Assembly (NCBI RefSeq): GCF_025165815.1
Contig: NZ_JAFFZE010000032.1
Location: 1-64,000, forward strand
Reading direction: 5' to 3'
DNA length: 64,000 nt
Source: Actinophytocola gossypii
GTDB lineage: Bacteria; Actinomycetota; Actinomycetes; Mycobacteriales; Pseudonocardiaceae
Positions 15,887 to 25,691 of this stretch are shown one piece after another. Position numbers and translations under genes: made by a program. Below the pieces are notes generated by a model. It did no database searches and was not told the origin of the DNA. It worked only from the letters and a program-made list of their open reading frames with translations. Within the stretch, counting starts at the first letter, position 1, and each line of letters starts with the position of its first letter.

Positions 15887-16732
15887 TCACTTCCGGTTGT
15901 ACAGGCGCATCGTCAGGGTGCCGAAGACCGCGACCAGCACCGCGCTCGCGACCAGCACCCAGGTGATCTCGCCGGCGTCCGGGTTGCCCTGCATCAGGCC
16001 CCGGGTCGCGGCCACCAGGTGGGTGATCGGGTTGACCTCGGTGAACACGCGCAGCCAGCCCGGCATGGTGTCCGGCTCGACGAACACGTTGGACAGGAAC
16101 GTCAACGGGAACAGCACCATCATGCTGACGCCCATCACCGACTTCTCCGAGCGCAACAGCAGCCCGAACATCGTCCACACCCACGAGAACGCGAACGAGA
16201 ACAACACCAGCAGCAGGATCCCCACCGCCACGCCGACCGCGCCGCCCTCCGGCCGGAAGCCGAGGATCAGGCCGACGATCAGGATCACCACGGCCGCGGT
16301 GAGGTACCGGAACACGTCACCGAACAGGGCACCGACCAGAGCGGCCGGCCGCCAGATCGGCAGCGTGCGGAACCGGTCGAACACGCCCTTCGAGATGTCG
16401 ACGTTGATGCCCGTCCCGGTGTACATCGTGATCATCACGACGCTGGTCACCATGATGCCCGGCAGCAGGAACTGCAGGTACTCGGTCACCGAGCCGGCCA
16501 GCGCCCCACCGAACAGGTAGGTGAACATCAGCACCATCATGATCGGGAACATGGTGACGTCGATCAGCTGCTCCGGCACGTGCTTGATCTTGAGCATCGC
16601 ACGCCAGCCGAACGTGCGCGCCGCGGACCACGCCGACGGTCTCGGCGGCGCCTCTCCGGCGGCGAGCACGGCGTTCAGGCTCTCCGCCGCGGGCGTGTAG
16701 GTGGACGTCTGTTCCGTGGTGGCGGTACTCAT
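15887..16732 (-). CDS. ABC-2 type transporter permease, DrrB-like
   Basis: 281 residues with six membrane helices and the ABC-2 permease pattern ([62 protein letters not shown]). It forms the membrane part of an exporter with the ATPase encoded directly upstream; the start ATG overlaps the ATPase stop by 4 bp. DrrAB-type pumps export daunorubicin-like or other hydrophobic compounds; the real substrate is unknown. Confidence 0.88.
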   Translation of the reverse strand: MSTATTEQTSTYTPAAESLNAVLAAGEAPPRPSAWSAARTFGWRAMLKIKHVPEQLIDVTMFPIMMVLMFTYLFGGALAGSVTEYLQFLLPGIMVTSVVMITMYTGTGINVDISKGVFDRFRTLPIWRPAALVGALFGDVFRYLTAAVVILIVGLILGFRPEGGAVGVAVGILLLVLFSFAFSWVWTMFGLLLRSEKSVMGVSMMVLFPLTFLSNVFVEPDTMPGWLRVFTEVNPITHLVAATRGLMQGNPDAGEITWVLVASAVLVAVFGTLTMRLYNRK

Positions 16733-17709
16733 GCCGCGACCTCCTCGGTGGTGGCTGGGTGGTCGGTCAGGGCGAGGAACACCTCGTCGAGGGTCGGCTG
16801 CCCGAGTGCGAAGTTGTCGACGACGATCCCGGCACCGGCCAGCTCGGCCAGCGCGCGCGACGCCTGCTCGGCGGCCTCCCGGTCGGAGTCGTCCCCGGAC
16901 AGCTGCGCGGTCAGCGCGACCGGGTCCGCGTCGAGGTGCACGCCGGCGCCGAGCACGCCGGACAGCACCCGCAGCGCCGACTCCCGCTGCGCCGCGTCGC
17001 GCAGCCGGACGTGGATCGAGCCCGCGCCGACCGACGCCTTGAGCTCGCCGGGCGTGCCCTCGGCGATGACCTTCCCGTGGTCGATCACCGCGATCCTGGA
17101 CGCCAGCTGGTCGGCCTCGTCCAGGTACTGGGTGGTCAGCAGCACCGTCGTGCCCTGCGCGACGATGATCCGGACGATGTCCCAGACCTGGTTGCGGCTG
17201 CGCGGGTCGAGGCCGGTGGTCGGCTCGTCCAGGAACAGCACGTCCGGGGTCTTCAGGATGGACGCGGCGATGTCGATCCGCCGCCGCATGCCGCCGGAGT
17301 AGTTCTTGACCTGCCGGTCCGCGGCGTCGCTGAGCCCGAACGCGGCCAGCAGCTGGCTCGCGCGGTCCCGCGCCGCCGGCTTGCCGTGCCCGAGCAGCCT
17401 GCCGATCAGCACCAGGTTCTCGCTGCCGGTCAGGTCCTCGTCGACCGAGGCGTACTGCCCGGTCAGGCTGACCTTCGCGCGCACCGCGTCCGCCTCGCGG
17501 ACCACGTCGTGCCCGAACACCCTGGCCTCGCCGCCGTCCGGGCGCAGCAGGGTGGCCAGCATCTTCACCGCCGTCGTCTTGCCGGCTCCGTTGGGGCCGA
17601 GCACCCCGTACACCGAGCCGGCCGGGACCGTCAGGTCGATCCCGTCCACGGCGCGGTTGTCGCCGAACGTCTTCACCAGTCCGGCGGTCTCGATCGCCAC
17701 TTCCGTCAT
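16729..17709 (-). CDS. ABC transporter ATPase, DrrA-like
   Basis: 326 residues: Walker [11 protein letters not shown] (~39-48), signature YSGGMRRR, Walker [13 protein letters not shown], then the C-terminal domain typical of the DrrA family. It energises the permease at 15887-16732. The start follows the FMN reductase stop by 16 bp with a GGGGAAG ribosome-binding site, so reductase, ATPase and permease are one transcript, and the large AAA protein may head it. Confidence 0.9.
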   Translation of the reverse strand: MTEVAIETAGLVKTFGDNRAVDGIDLTVPAGSVYGVLGPNGAGKTTAVKMLATLLRPDGGEARVFGHDVVREADAVRAKVSLTGQYASVDEDLTGSENLVLIGRLLGHGKPAARDRASQLLAAFGLSDAADRQVKNYSGGMRRRIDIAASILKTPDVLFLDEPTTGLDPRSRNQVWDIVRIIVAQGTTVLLTTQYLDEADQLASRIAVIDHGKVIAEGTPGELKASVGAGSIHVRLRDAAQRESALRVLSGVLGAGVHLDADPVALTAQLSGDDSDREAAEQASRALAELAGAGIVVDNFALGQPTLDEVFLALTDHPATTEEVAA

Positions 17710-17725
17710 CTCTTCTTCCCCTCTC

Positions 17726-18256
17726 TCACGCCAGGTATGGCCGGGTGGCCCGGGCGTCCCGGAGCGCGAATCCCCACCACGTCAGTTGATCCATCATCGT
17801 CGTGACCGCGACCTCGTCCTCGTCCCTCGGCGTGCCGTCCGCGCCGAGCGACGTGAGGTCGATGGCCACCTCGGCGCGTACCGCCATCACGTGCAGTTCG
17901 GTGAAGACCACCCGCAGCGCCTCGACCGCGTAGTGCCCCCGGCTGCGGCACCCGTAGGACACGAACCCGACCGGCTTCGCCAGCCACTCGTCGTAGGCGG
18001 CGTCGATCGCCTGCTTGAGGCCCGCCGGGAAGCTGCGGTTGTACTCGGGGGTGACGACCACGAACCCCTCGGCCCGGTCGATCGCCGTGCCGAACTCCCG
18101 CATCGCGGACGTCACCCCCTCCGGGGGTTCGAGCACGTCGAGCACGACATCGTCGCGCCGAGCGGCCCGGTCGACAAACCATTTTCCGATCGAGCCGCCG
18201 GTCCGGCCGTCCGCCGGGTCACCGATGATCACCGCCGTCCGCAGCCGCTCGTCCAT
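17726..18256 (-). CDS. NADPH-dependent FMN reductase-like flavoprotein
   Basis: 176 residues with the flavodoxin-like fold of the FMN_red family: an N-terminal nucleotide loop ([18 protein letters not shown]), the active-site loop [17 protein letters not shown] and GFVSYG. Such enzymes use NADPH to reduce FMN, azo dyes or quinones. It has a good GGAGG ribosome-binding site and is co-directional with the DrrAB-like pump, suggesting a redox detoxification and export module. Confidence 0.82.
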   Translation of the reverse strand: MDERLRTAVIIGDPADGRTGGSIGKWFVDRAARRDDVVLDVLEPPEGVTSAMREFGTAIDRAEGFVVVTPEYNRSFPAGLKQAIDAAYDEWLAKPVGFVSYGCRSRGHYAVEALRVVFTELHVMAVRAEVAIDLTSLGADGTPRDEDEVAVTTMMDQLTWWGFALRDARATRPYLA

Positions 18257-18294
18257 CTCGTCCTCCTCGGTCCCACCCGGAAGGCGCCAGTCGG

Positions 18295-18317
18295 TCCGCC
18301 AGATTCGATCTGGCGGA
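18295..18317. terminator. Perfect inverted repeat between AAA ATPase gene and FMN reductase gene
   Basis: Arms TCCGCCAGAT and ATCTGGCGGA around a 3-nt loop, five bases past the stop of the large ATPase gene. It may terminate that gene or act as an operator for the downstream reductase-pump genes; the sequence does not decide. Confidence 0.45.
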
Positions 18318-18321
18318 TCGA

Positions 18322-21300
18322 CTAGAGCCGCCAGACGGCCGGCTCGGCCGGCGCGTAGCGGCAGGTGGCGCCGGTGGACACCGCCTCGCGCAGGTGCGCG
18401 GCCAGCTCGGGGTGGCGGTCGTCGAGCTTGCGCAGCGTGTCGCGGATGCGACCGGTGACCGCCTTGCGCGCGCGTTCGGCCTCGTCGCCGAGGCGACGGG
18501 TGCGGCCGCCGAGCCCCGCGGCCGAGCGCAGCTCGGTGAGCAGGGCCTCGCGTTCCTCGTCCAGCGCGGCGGCCCGGGTGTCGTCGCCGGACAGGGCGGC
18601 GGCGTCGATCTCGTCGTCCAGTTGGGACAGCCGTTTTCGGTACGCGGCCTTCGCCGTGGCGTCCAGGACGTCGTCGCCGCCAAGCCGGGAGGCGGCCACC
18701 ACCTCCTCGCCGCCCTCGGGGTTCAGCAGCCGCGTCGCCGGGACCTCGGTTCCCGGCGAGGACAGCAGTACGTGCAGGTCACGCAGGCCCTTGGCGTCGG
18801 GCATCAGTACGGTCCGGCCGGCCATCGCCAGCGTCCACACCGCACCGTCCCGGCGGAACTCGGTGGTCTCCGCCGGAGGCGACGCGGGCGCGGGCGCGGC
18901 GGTGCCAGCGCGGTGCCGCACGCCGATCGCCGCGGCCTCGCGGGTGGCCTCCTCGACCAGCGTCGCCGCGGTCGCCCTGTCCGCCAGCGAGCCTCGGCCG
19001 CGCAGGGCGGTGGCCAGCCCGAGCTTGGCCTCGATCACCCACGGGCGGGCGCCGAGCAGCTCGGCCGAGCGCAGCGCGGAGGTGAACCCGTCGGCGGCGG
19101 CAGGCCAGCGCGCCTGCGCCGCGTCCACTGTCGCCACCCACAGCCGCACCGGGCCGGCGACGTCGCAGCCGTACAGCGACACCAGCCAGTGGTCGGCGTA
19201 CGGGGCGAGGTCGGCGCGGGCCCGCTCGCACGTCGCCGGGTCGCGGGTCAGCGCCGCGACGTGCGCGCGGAGGCGGAACAGCAGCGGCAGGAACGAGCCG
19301 CCGACCGGCTTGGTCCTGGCGTCGGCGACGGCCAGGCAACGGGCGGCCTCCTCGGCGTCGTCCCGGAGGGCCGCGGTGATGCCGTCGAGCAGTTCGGGGA
19401 ACGGGTATGTCGACTCCCCCACCGCGCGCCGCAGCTCGTCCAGCGTGTCGAAGTCACCGCGCAACGCGGCCAGCGCCCACCTCAGGTGGTGGCCGATGTG
19501 CCCGAAATGCGGGTGCTCGTGTTCGTCGCCATCCTCGAACCCCTTGGCCAGGAAGGCCTCCGCCTCGGCGAACCGGCCCCGCATGCCGGCGATGATGGCC
19601 TGGTCGACGCTCGCCGCCATGGCCATCGTCGGCGCGGGAACCACCTCGGCCAGGCGCACGAACTCGCGGAAACGATCGTCGTATCGGGGTTGGCCCTGTT
19701 CGAGCGCGGCGACCCAGCCGAGCGAGTTCGCCCACTGCTCCATCTCCCGGTCGCCGGTCCGGCGGGCGACCGTGACCAACTCGTCGGTGAGGGCCTGCCG
19801 CTCGGCGGCGTTGCCCAGCCCCCACAGCTGGTCGTGCATGGTCCACAGGCTGAAGCCGAGCTGCTCGTCGTCGTTGTCGCTGCGGGCGGTGGCGATGAGC
19901 TGCAGGATCACCTCCTGCGCCAGGTGGTCGAGGGACCTGCCGCCGGACCGGTCGACCTCGCCGCCGCGCACCAGCCTGCCGTGCGCGGCGCGCAGCAGGT
20001 CGGCCTTGGCCTTCGCGCCGGCCACCTGGTCGCCGACGCCGTACAGGGTCAACGCGACCCTGGCCAGCACCTCCGGATCGTCGATGGCGAGCGCGACGTC
20101 GGCCGCCTCCCGGAAGACCACGGCCGCGTCCTCGCTCGGGCCGAAGTGGTAGAGCAGGCTCCCCAGGTCGAGGCAGACGCGGGCCCGGCGGGGGTCGTCG
20201 CGGCCGCAGAACTCCAGCGCCCGGCGGTAGTGGCTGGTGGCCTCCTCGAACGCGACCCGGCGGCGCGCGTCCTTGGCGGCGGCCAGCAGGTGGTCGAGCA
20301 CCCGGGCCGGCGCCAGCTCGTCGGCGGCCAGGTAGGCGTGCCGGGCGAGGTCGGCCGGGAAGATCCGTTCGGCCAGCGCGGTCGAGGACTCCAGCGCCCG
20401 CACGACCGCCGCGTGCCGCTGCTTCCGCTCGTCCTCGTCGAGCGACTCGTACAGCGTCTCCCGCACCAAATCGTGGGCGAAGGCGAACAGCCCGTCGCCG
20501 AGCGGCACCACCAGCCGGGCGGTCACCGCCTCGTCGAGCAGCCGCGCCACCTGCGGCGTCGGCGCGCCGACGATCGCGGTGAGCACCCGCCGGTGGAACT
20601 CCCGGCCCAGTACCGAGGCCCCGGTGAGCAGGTCCGACACCACCGGCGCGAGCAGCGACAACCGCCGCCGCACCGCGTCCCGCACGCCCGGCGCGACGGC
20701 GGTCGGCGTGCCGCCTCGGTGCCACAGCCGTGCGGTCTGCTCCACGAAGAACGGGTTGCCGCCGGTGCGCAGGTGGACCTCGGCGACGGTGGCCCGGTCG
20801 GGCTCGGTGCCGGTGGTGCGGCTGAGCAGCGCGCCGACGTCGGCCTCGTCGAGCCCGGTGAGCGTGATCGTGGTGGCCCGGGCGAGCAGCGGGAGCAGCA
20901 GCGGCGCCAGCGGGTGCCCGCCGGCCTCGACCTCCACGTCCCGGTAGGTGCCGACCAGCAGCACCCGCTCGAACCAGGTGTGCTGGGCGACGAACTCCAG
21001 CAGCCGTACCGACTCCGGGTCGGCCCAGTGCAGGTCGTCGAGCACGACCACCACCGGGCGTTCCTGGGCGACGGCGACCAGCGCGCTGGCGACCGCGTCG
21101 TAGAGCTGGAAGGTCGCCGCCGGCTCGGTGGTGGGCGCGTCGCCGAGCAGGAACGCCAGCGGCGAGCCGGCCGCCGACTCGGCCGCCGCCCACTCGTTCC
21201 CGGTGGCGTGCCGGCGCAGCGCGCGGACGACCTGCACCCACGGCCAGTACCCGGGCGCCGCGGCGGAGTCCCAGCAGGAGCCGGACAGCACCAGCGCGCC

Positions 21301-21486
21301 AGCCCGCCTGGCGGCCTCCATGGCGGCGGTGACCAGTGTGGTCTTGCCGATCCCGGCCTCGCCGGTGACCAGCACCATGCCGCCGTGGCTGTCGGCGACG
21401 CGGCCGATCTCGGCGTGCAGCAGCGCGGCGGGGTGGTCCCGCCCGATGAGCTCGGCAACTGCCATGTCGGATACGTCGACTTTCAC
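18322..21486 (-). CDS. Large AAA ATPase with MalT/LuxR-like architecture but no C-terminal DNA-binding domain
   Basis: 1054 residues. Near the N-terminus is an AAA-16-type NTPase: ELIGRDHPAALL, Walker A GEAGIGKTTL, Walker B VVVLDDLHWADPES. The middle (~400-850) is helical and TPR-like. The C-terminus is not a LuxR helix-turn-helix. Instead it has AGRTVLMPDAKGLRDLHVLL followed by a coiled region (YRKRLSQLDDEIDAA) and GLGGRTRRLGDEAERARKAV, a tail seen in a recurrent group of actinomycete ATPases. It is probably a signalling or regulatory protein. The start is GTG 21486 or ATG 21465; neither has a strong ribosome-binding site. Confidence 0.78.
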   Translation of the reverse strand: MKVDVSDMAVAELIGRDHPAALLHAEIGRVADSHGGMVLVTGEAGIGKTTLVTAAMEAARRAGALVLSGSCWDSAAAPGYWPWVQVVRALRRHATGNEWAAAESAAGSPLAFLLGDAPTTEPAATFQLYDAVASALVAVAQERPVVVVLDDLHWADPESVRLLEFVAQHTWFERVLLVGTYRDVEVEAGGHPLAPLLLPLLARATTITLTGLDEADVGALLSRTTGTEPDRATVAEVHLRTGGNPFFVEQTARLWHRGGTPTAVAPGVRDAVRRRLSLLAPVVSDLLTGASVLGREFHRRVLTAIVGAPTPQVARLLDEAVTARLVVPLGDGLFAFAHDLVRETLYESLDEDERKQRHAAVVRALESSTALAERIFPADLARHAYLAADELAPARVLDHLLAAAKDARRRVAFEEATSHYRRALEFCGRDDPRRARVCLDLGSLLYHFGPSEDAAVVFREAADVALAIDDPEVLARVALTLYGVGDQVAGAKAKADLLRAAHGRLVRGGEVDRSGGRSLDHLAQEVILQLIATARSDNDDEQLGFSLWTMHDQLWGLGNAAERQALTDELVTVARRTGDREMEQWANSLGWVAALEQGQPRYDDRFREFVRLAEVVPAPTMAMAASVDQAIIAGMRGRFAEAEAFLAKGFEDGDEHEHPHFGHIGHHLRWALAALRGDFDTLDELRRAVGESTYPFPELLDGITAALRDDAEEAARCLAVADARTKPVGGSFLPLLFRLRAHVAALTRDPATCERARADLAPYADHWLVSLYGCDVAGPVRLWVATVDAAQARWPAAADGFTSALRSAELLGARPWVIEAKLGLATALRGRGSLADRATAATLVEEATREAAAIGVRHRAGTAAPAPASPPAETTEFRRDGAVWTLAMAGRTVLMPDAKGLRDLHVLLSSPGTEVPATRLLNPEGGEEVVAASRLGGDDVLDATAKAAYRKRLSQLDDEIDAAALSGDDTRAAALDEEREALLTELRSAAGLGGRTRRLGDEAERARKAVTGRIRDTLRKLDDRHPELAAHLREAVSTGATCRYAPAEPAVWRL

Positions 21487-21556
21487 GTGGTTCGTCTGGT
21501 GGTCCCGATCGTAGGCAAGACCACCGACAAACCGCGTGCGTCCTCAGTTGCGGTGG

Positions 21557-24397
21557 TCAGTGGCGGTGATCGCTGACCGAGCCGGTGCGGGGGTCGTAGA
21601 GGATGTAGCCGCCCTGGAAGTTGTGCCGGCGGATGCCGTTGTGGGCGAACTCGTCGCTCGTCGGGTAGCCGAGGTAGCTCCGTTCCCAGCCGCGCGCGGC
21701 CCACCGGGCCCGGATCGGCCCGTGCACCTCGTGCGCGCCCGTCGCCCGGCTCCAGTAGATGGACCCGAGCCGGTCGCCCTTGCGGAAGTGGTTGTAGGCG
21801 CCGAGACCGTCCGGGGTCGGGGTCTCGCCGGTGTACGGGTAGCCGAGGAAGCCGCGCTCCCAGCCCAGCGCCGCCCACTTGCCCCGGATCGCGTTGCGCA
21901 CGTCGTGCGCGCCGGTCCCCCGGCTCCAGAAGATCGAGCCCCGCTGGAAGTGGTTGTAGCAGCCGGTCGCGGTGCAGGTCTCGTTCGTGGTCGGGTAGCC
22001 GAGGACGCCCCGGTCCCGGTCGAGCGCGTCGTACCGGCTGTAGATGGCGCCGGCCACCCGCTTCGCCCCGGTGCCCGGCGTCCAGAAGATCCCTCGGCCG
22101 CCGCTGCCGTTGGGCGCGAACAGGGTGTATACGCCGCCGCCCGCGCCCGGCAGCTCGTCGGTGATCGGCGCGCCGAACACCGGGTGCCCGCCGACGGCCA
22201 GGAAGTTCGTCAGGATCCCGCCGAAGATCCCCTTCGCGCCGTGCGCCGGGGTCCAGTACATCCGGCCGCCCGCGTACTCGCGCCAGCGCACCGAGGTGTC
22301 ACCCTGCTCGGCGAGCGTCGGCGCCCCGAGCCGGTTCCGCAGCGCCTCGTCGCCGGCGTACCGCCGGTCGATCGGCGTCAGGTAGGTGACGCCCAGGGTC
22401 TGGTCGGCGTCGCCGAGCCGCAGCTCGCGCACCCGGTTCCGGTCGCCGTCGGCCCAGGCCTCGAAGGTCGCGACGCCGTCGGCGGCCGTCCCCGGCGCGA
22501 CGATCGTCAGCACGGAGCCGACGGTGAACAGCCCGGAGCTGGTCTGCTCGTCGCCGATGGTGAACGCCGCCGCGACGCTGCTCTCGATCGTGATCCGGCG
22601 CTGCTTGGGGTGCACCACGAAGGTCCGCGCCGCCACCGCGCCCCTGCTGTCGGTGGCCGCCGCGGTGATCTCCAGGTGCGTGTCACCGGGATGGCCCTCG
22701 AAGGGCATGGTGAACGTCGGCCCCTGCTGCTGCTCGCCGGGGTGGTCGTGGCAGTTGCCGATGCCCCGGCAGTGCACGAGCTTCGCCGACCAGTCGACCG
22801 GCAGCGCGCCGTCCTCGGCGTCGGTGGCGCTGCCGGTGGCCGTGATGGTCTCGCCGACCACGAACCGGTGCTCCGGGTCCGGCGGGCTCAGGGTCAGCTC
22901 CGGCGGGTGGTTGCCGGGGTACACGGTCGCGGTCGCGGAGTCCGACGCCCGGGACTCGCGCACGGTCAGCGTGGCGGTGAAGCTCTCGCCCGGCCCGTAG
23001 GTGTGGGTCACCGTCGCGCCGGTGCCGGTGGTGCCGTCACCGAAGTCCCACTCGTAGCCGAGGGGGTCGTTGTTGGGGTCGTACGAGCCGGAGCCGTCGA
23101 AGGTCACCGTGCGGGTCGCCGGATCGACGGTGCTCGTGATCACCGCCGTGGGCGGGTGGTTCCCCGGCGCGTACACCAGCCGGCGGATGGTGGCGGCACC
23201 GATGTCGGCGAACGCGATGTCCCCGCTGCCCGGCACGGCGGCGAACTTGACCGGCCTCCCGACGCCGCTGCCGAGCCCGCCGTCCTCGGGCGGCGTGACG
23301 AGCCTGCCCTGGTCGTCGAACCGCAGGGTCCACAGGTGGTTCGGGCTCGTGTAGTCGCCGAAGAAGTACCGGCCCCGGTAGGCCTCGGGGTAGGTCTCGC
23401 CGGTGTACACGATCCCGCCGGTGACGCTGCTGCCCTCGGAGCGCGGATACGTCCACAGCGGTGCGGTGCCGGTGACCGCGGCGCACTCCGGGACCTCGCG
23501 CCACACCGGCGTGCGCTGGTTGCCCTCCCAGCAGGGCCAGCCGTAGCTCGCGCCGGCGTTGACCAGGTTGATCTCCTCGTAGCTGCCCATGCCGACGTCG
23601 CCGAGCAGCGGGCGCCCGGACACCGGGTCCAGGCTGAACCGGAACGGGCTGCGGAACCCGCTGGCGTAGACCAGGCTGCGGGCCGACCGGGGGTTCGCCG
23701 GATCGAAGTACGGGTTGGTCGGCACGCCGGTGCCGTCGGGGCGCAGGCGCAGCAGCTTGCCGTGCGGATCGTCGATGTCCAGTGCGCGCAGTGACAGCGG
23801 GTCCGCACCCTGGAAGTGCGCGGAGTCGCCGATGCTGACCCAGACCGAGCCGTCCTCGGCGGCGATCACACTGCCGACGCCGTGCACGTTCGAGTCCGCC
23901 GAGGCCCGCAGGATCACCTGCTCGTCGGTCAGGCCCGTCGGGTCGCCCGCCGCGTCGACGGTCACCGTCCACCGGCTCAGCCGCATGACGCCCTGCGCGC
24001 CGGAGCCGGCGCCGGTGCCGTCAACCACGCGGCCGGTGTACACGGCGCGGCTGGTGGCGTAGTCCGGTGCCACGGCGAAGCCGGTGAGGCCGAGGTCGCC
24101 GGTGGCGTTGGTGGGCAGCATGGCCAGCTGCCGGGGCTCGCCCGTCTCGGGCACCCACATGACCTTGCCGAACTTGCCCGTGGCGATCAGGCTCTGGTCC
24201 GGCAGGTAGCCGAAGTCGGTGATCAGGTCACCCGGTCCGGCGGCCGACGGCGGCTCCATCCCGGTCGGGATCTCCTGCAGTACGAAGCCGTCCTCGAGGA
24301 CCGGCGCCGCCTGCGCCGGCCGTCCCACGACGATCACCACGAGGCCGCCCAGCACCGCGACGGCCGCCCCGAGGGCGAGCCAGACCTTGTTGCGCAC
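21557..24397 (-). CDS. Secreted PQQ-type sugar dehydrogenase fused to PKD domain and LGFP repeats
   Basis: 946 residues. GTG 24397 (AGGAG upstream) gives MRNKVWLALGAAVAVLGG and a signal cleaved near AQAA; an ATG 11 codons earlier would spoil it. The N-terminal ~400 residues form a beta-propeller of the glucose/sorbosone dehydrogenase family (GDLGLTGFAVAPDY, DPHGKLLRLRPDG, NPRSARSLVYASGFRSPFRF, GSYEEINLV). Then comes a PKD domain (DGSGSYDPNNDPLGYEWDFG), a second Ig-like segment, and about five C-terminal LGFP repeats (LGYPTTNE, LGYPYTGE, LGYPTSDE), which bind actinobacterial cell-wall arabinogalactan or peptidoglycan. It probably acts on sugars at the cell surface. Confidence 0.85.
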   Translation of the reverse strand: MRNKVWLALGAAVAVLGGLVVIVVGRPAQAAPVLEDGFVLQEIPTGMEPPSAAGPGDLITDFGYLPDQSLIATGKFGKVMWVPETGEPRQLAMLPTNATGDLGLTGFAVAPDYATSRAVYTGRVVDGTGAGSGAQGVMRLSRWTVTVDAAGDPTGLTDEQVILRASADSNVHGVGSVIAAEDGSVWVSIGDSAHFQGADPLSLRALDIDDPHGKLLRLRPDGTGVPTNPYFDPANPRSARSLVYASGFRSPFRFSLDPVSGRPLLGDVGMGSYEEINLVNAGASYGWPCWEGNQRTPVWREVPECAAVTGTAPLWTYPRSEGSSVTGGIVYTGETYPEAYRGRYFFGDYTSPNHLWTLRFDDQGRLVTPPEDGGLGSGVGRPVKFAAVPGSGDIAFADIGAATIRRLVYAPGNHPPTAVITSTVDPATRTVTFDGSGSYDPNNDPLGYEWDFGDGTTGTGATVTHTYGPGESFTATLTVRESRASDSATATVYPGNHPPELTLSPPDPEHRFVVGETITATGSATDAEDGALPVDWSAKLVHCRGIGNCHDHPGEQQQGPTFTMPFEGHPGDTHLEITAAATDSRGAVAARTFVVHPKQRRITIESSVAAAFTIGDEQTSSGLFTVGSVLTIVAPGTAADGVATFEAWADGDRNRVRELRLGDADQTLGVTYLTPIDRRYAGDEALRNRLGAPTLAEQGDTSVRWREYAGGRMYWTPAHGAKGIFGGILTNFLAVGGHPVFGAPITDELPGAGGGVYTLFAPNGSGGRGIFWTPGTGAKRVAGAIYSRYDALDRDRGVLGYPTTNETCTATGCYNHFQRGSIFWSRGTGAHDVRNAIRGKWAALGWERGFLGYPYTGETPTPDGLGAYNHFRKGDRLGSIYWSRATGAHEVHGPIRARWAARGWERSYLGYPTSDEFAHNGIRRHNFQGGYILYDPRTGSVSDHRH

Positions 24398-24500
24398 CGT
24401 TCTCCTGAGCGGACACGTACCCTTTGCCAACTATGCGTCGACCTTATCGCCGGATGGAGTGAAGGCGTTTCACCCGGTCGTGTCGGGTTCCGCTCGGTGG

Positions 24501-24869
24501 TCAGCCCGGTTCTTCCAGAATATGACCGGAGAAGACGAACACCCGGACCGCGGTGCCGGTGGTCGGGTGCACCTGGGCCAGGTAGGCGGTCGCGGGGGTG
24601 CCGACGATGTCCTCGATCGCGGCGAGGAAGTCGGCGCGAGTGGCCTCGTGCAGTGCCTCGTGGTGGCGGATCACCGCCTCCCGGTGCCCGCGCTCGCCGA
24701 GCACGGAGTCGGCGACGGTCAGGCTGTCGATCGACAGCACGACGAGGCTCACCGGGTCGTCGTCGCTGACCGAGACCTGGACGTTGCGGGGGCCGCGGCC
24801 GTAGAACTGTCGTTCCAGGCTCGTCACCTTCTCGGCGACGGCGTTGCGCTGCGCCCTGGTTATCCGCAT
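24501..24869 (-). CDS. DUF2294 family protein
   Basis: 122 residues from ATG 24869, giving MRITRAQRNAVAEKV; a longer form from 24965 is possible but exceeds the usual family length. The conserved core QFYGRGPRNVQVSVSDDD and the helix around HHEALHEATRADFLAAIEDI match DUF2294. The biochemical role of the family is unknown to me. Divergent from the cysteine dioxygenase gene. The 279-bp gap between them contains two direct ATTGTCTCCC repeats (24901-24910, 24915-24924). Confidence 0.75.
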   Translation of the reverse strand: MRITRAQRNAVAEKVTSLERQFYGRGPRNVQVSVSDDDPVSLVVLSIDSLTVADSVLGERGHREAVIRHHEALHEATRADFLAAIEDIVGTPATAYLAQVHPTTGTAVRVFVFSGHILEEPG

Positions 24870-25148
24870 GGCGCTTTCCCTTCGCCGGCATTCGCCGAGC
24901 ATTGTCTCCCAGAGATTGTCTCCCGGCTCTCCCGCCGGATAGGCTAACGGGCGAGCATCGCTCATCCCACCGGGAAACCATAGTGGCTGATCGGGCCGTG
25001 CCGCAGCGTGTCACCGGCACAGGTGAGCCGCGCGGCGGCACGACTCGAGCGAGATACCTCTCGTGGTGGCCTCGAGCGAGGGTCGCGGGTGCACTGCCGC
25101 GGCCGGCGTGCGCGGACACCGCGGGATGCGACCGAAAGGGCTTGTCTC

Positions 25149-25691
25149 GTGAGTACGTACGTTCGTTCCGACGCGCCTTCCGCACGAACTCCGGCGGAAT
25201 TGCGCGAAATCGTCACCGAAATCGCCGAAAAGCCCGAGGAATGGGTTGAGTCGGTCCGTTTCGATCTGACCAGAAGGTTCTATTCGCGACTGCACCGCAC
25301 CGATTCCCACGAGGTGTGGCTGATCTGCTGGGACATCGGCCAGGACACGCTGCTGCACGACCACGGCGGCAGCGTCGGCGCGTTCACCGTGGTCCGCGGG
25401 TCGCTGACCGAGGACCACGGCTCGGTGCGCCGCACCGGGCTCCGCACCCGCCGGCACCGCGCGGGCGACACGGTCGGGTTCGGCGCCGACTACCTGCACA
25501 ACCTGGTGAACGTGGGCACCGAGCCGACGGTGTCCGTGCACGCCTACTCCCCACCGCTGCGCTCGATGAACTTCTACTGCTGGCTGCCGACCGGCATGCA
25601 CCACCTGCGGGAAATCTCCTGCGACAACCCCGAGCCGGACACCACCGCGCTGGAGACCGAGGCGGCCCGACTGCGGGAGGCGGCGCTGTGA
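25149..25691 (+). CDS. Cysteine dioxygenase family cupin protein
   Basis: 180 residues from GTG 25149. The cupin iron site is visible: LLHDHGGSVGAF supplies two His (about 69 and 71) and DYLHNLVN the third (about 116). The enzyme family oxidises cysteine or a related thiol to the sulfinic acid with O2. It overlaps the rhodanese gene by 4 bp (GTGA), a pairing common in actinomycetes that suggests sulfur-compound processing. Substrate preference (cysteine or 3-mercaptopropionate) is not clear. Confidence 0.85.
   Translation: MSTYVRSDAPSARTPAELREIVTEIAEKPEEWVESVRFDLTRRFYSRLHRTDSHEVWLICWDIGQDTLLHDHGGSVGAFTVVRGSLTEDHGSVRRTGLRTRRHRAGDTVGFGADYLHNLVNVGTEPTVSVHAYSPPLRSMNFYCWLPTGMHHLREISCDNPEPDTTALETEAARLREAAL

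Noticed and set aside
18295-18317. Mobile-element terminal repeat
   Set aside because: There is no transposase or matching distant copy in the window; the dyad is best read as a terminator or operator.
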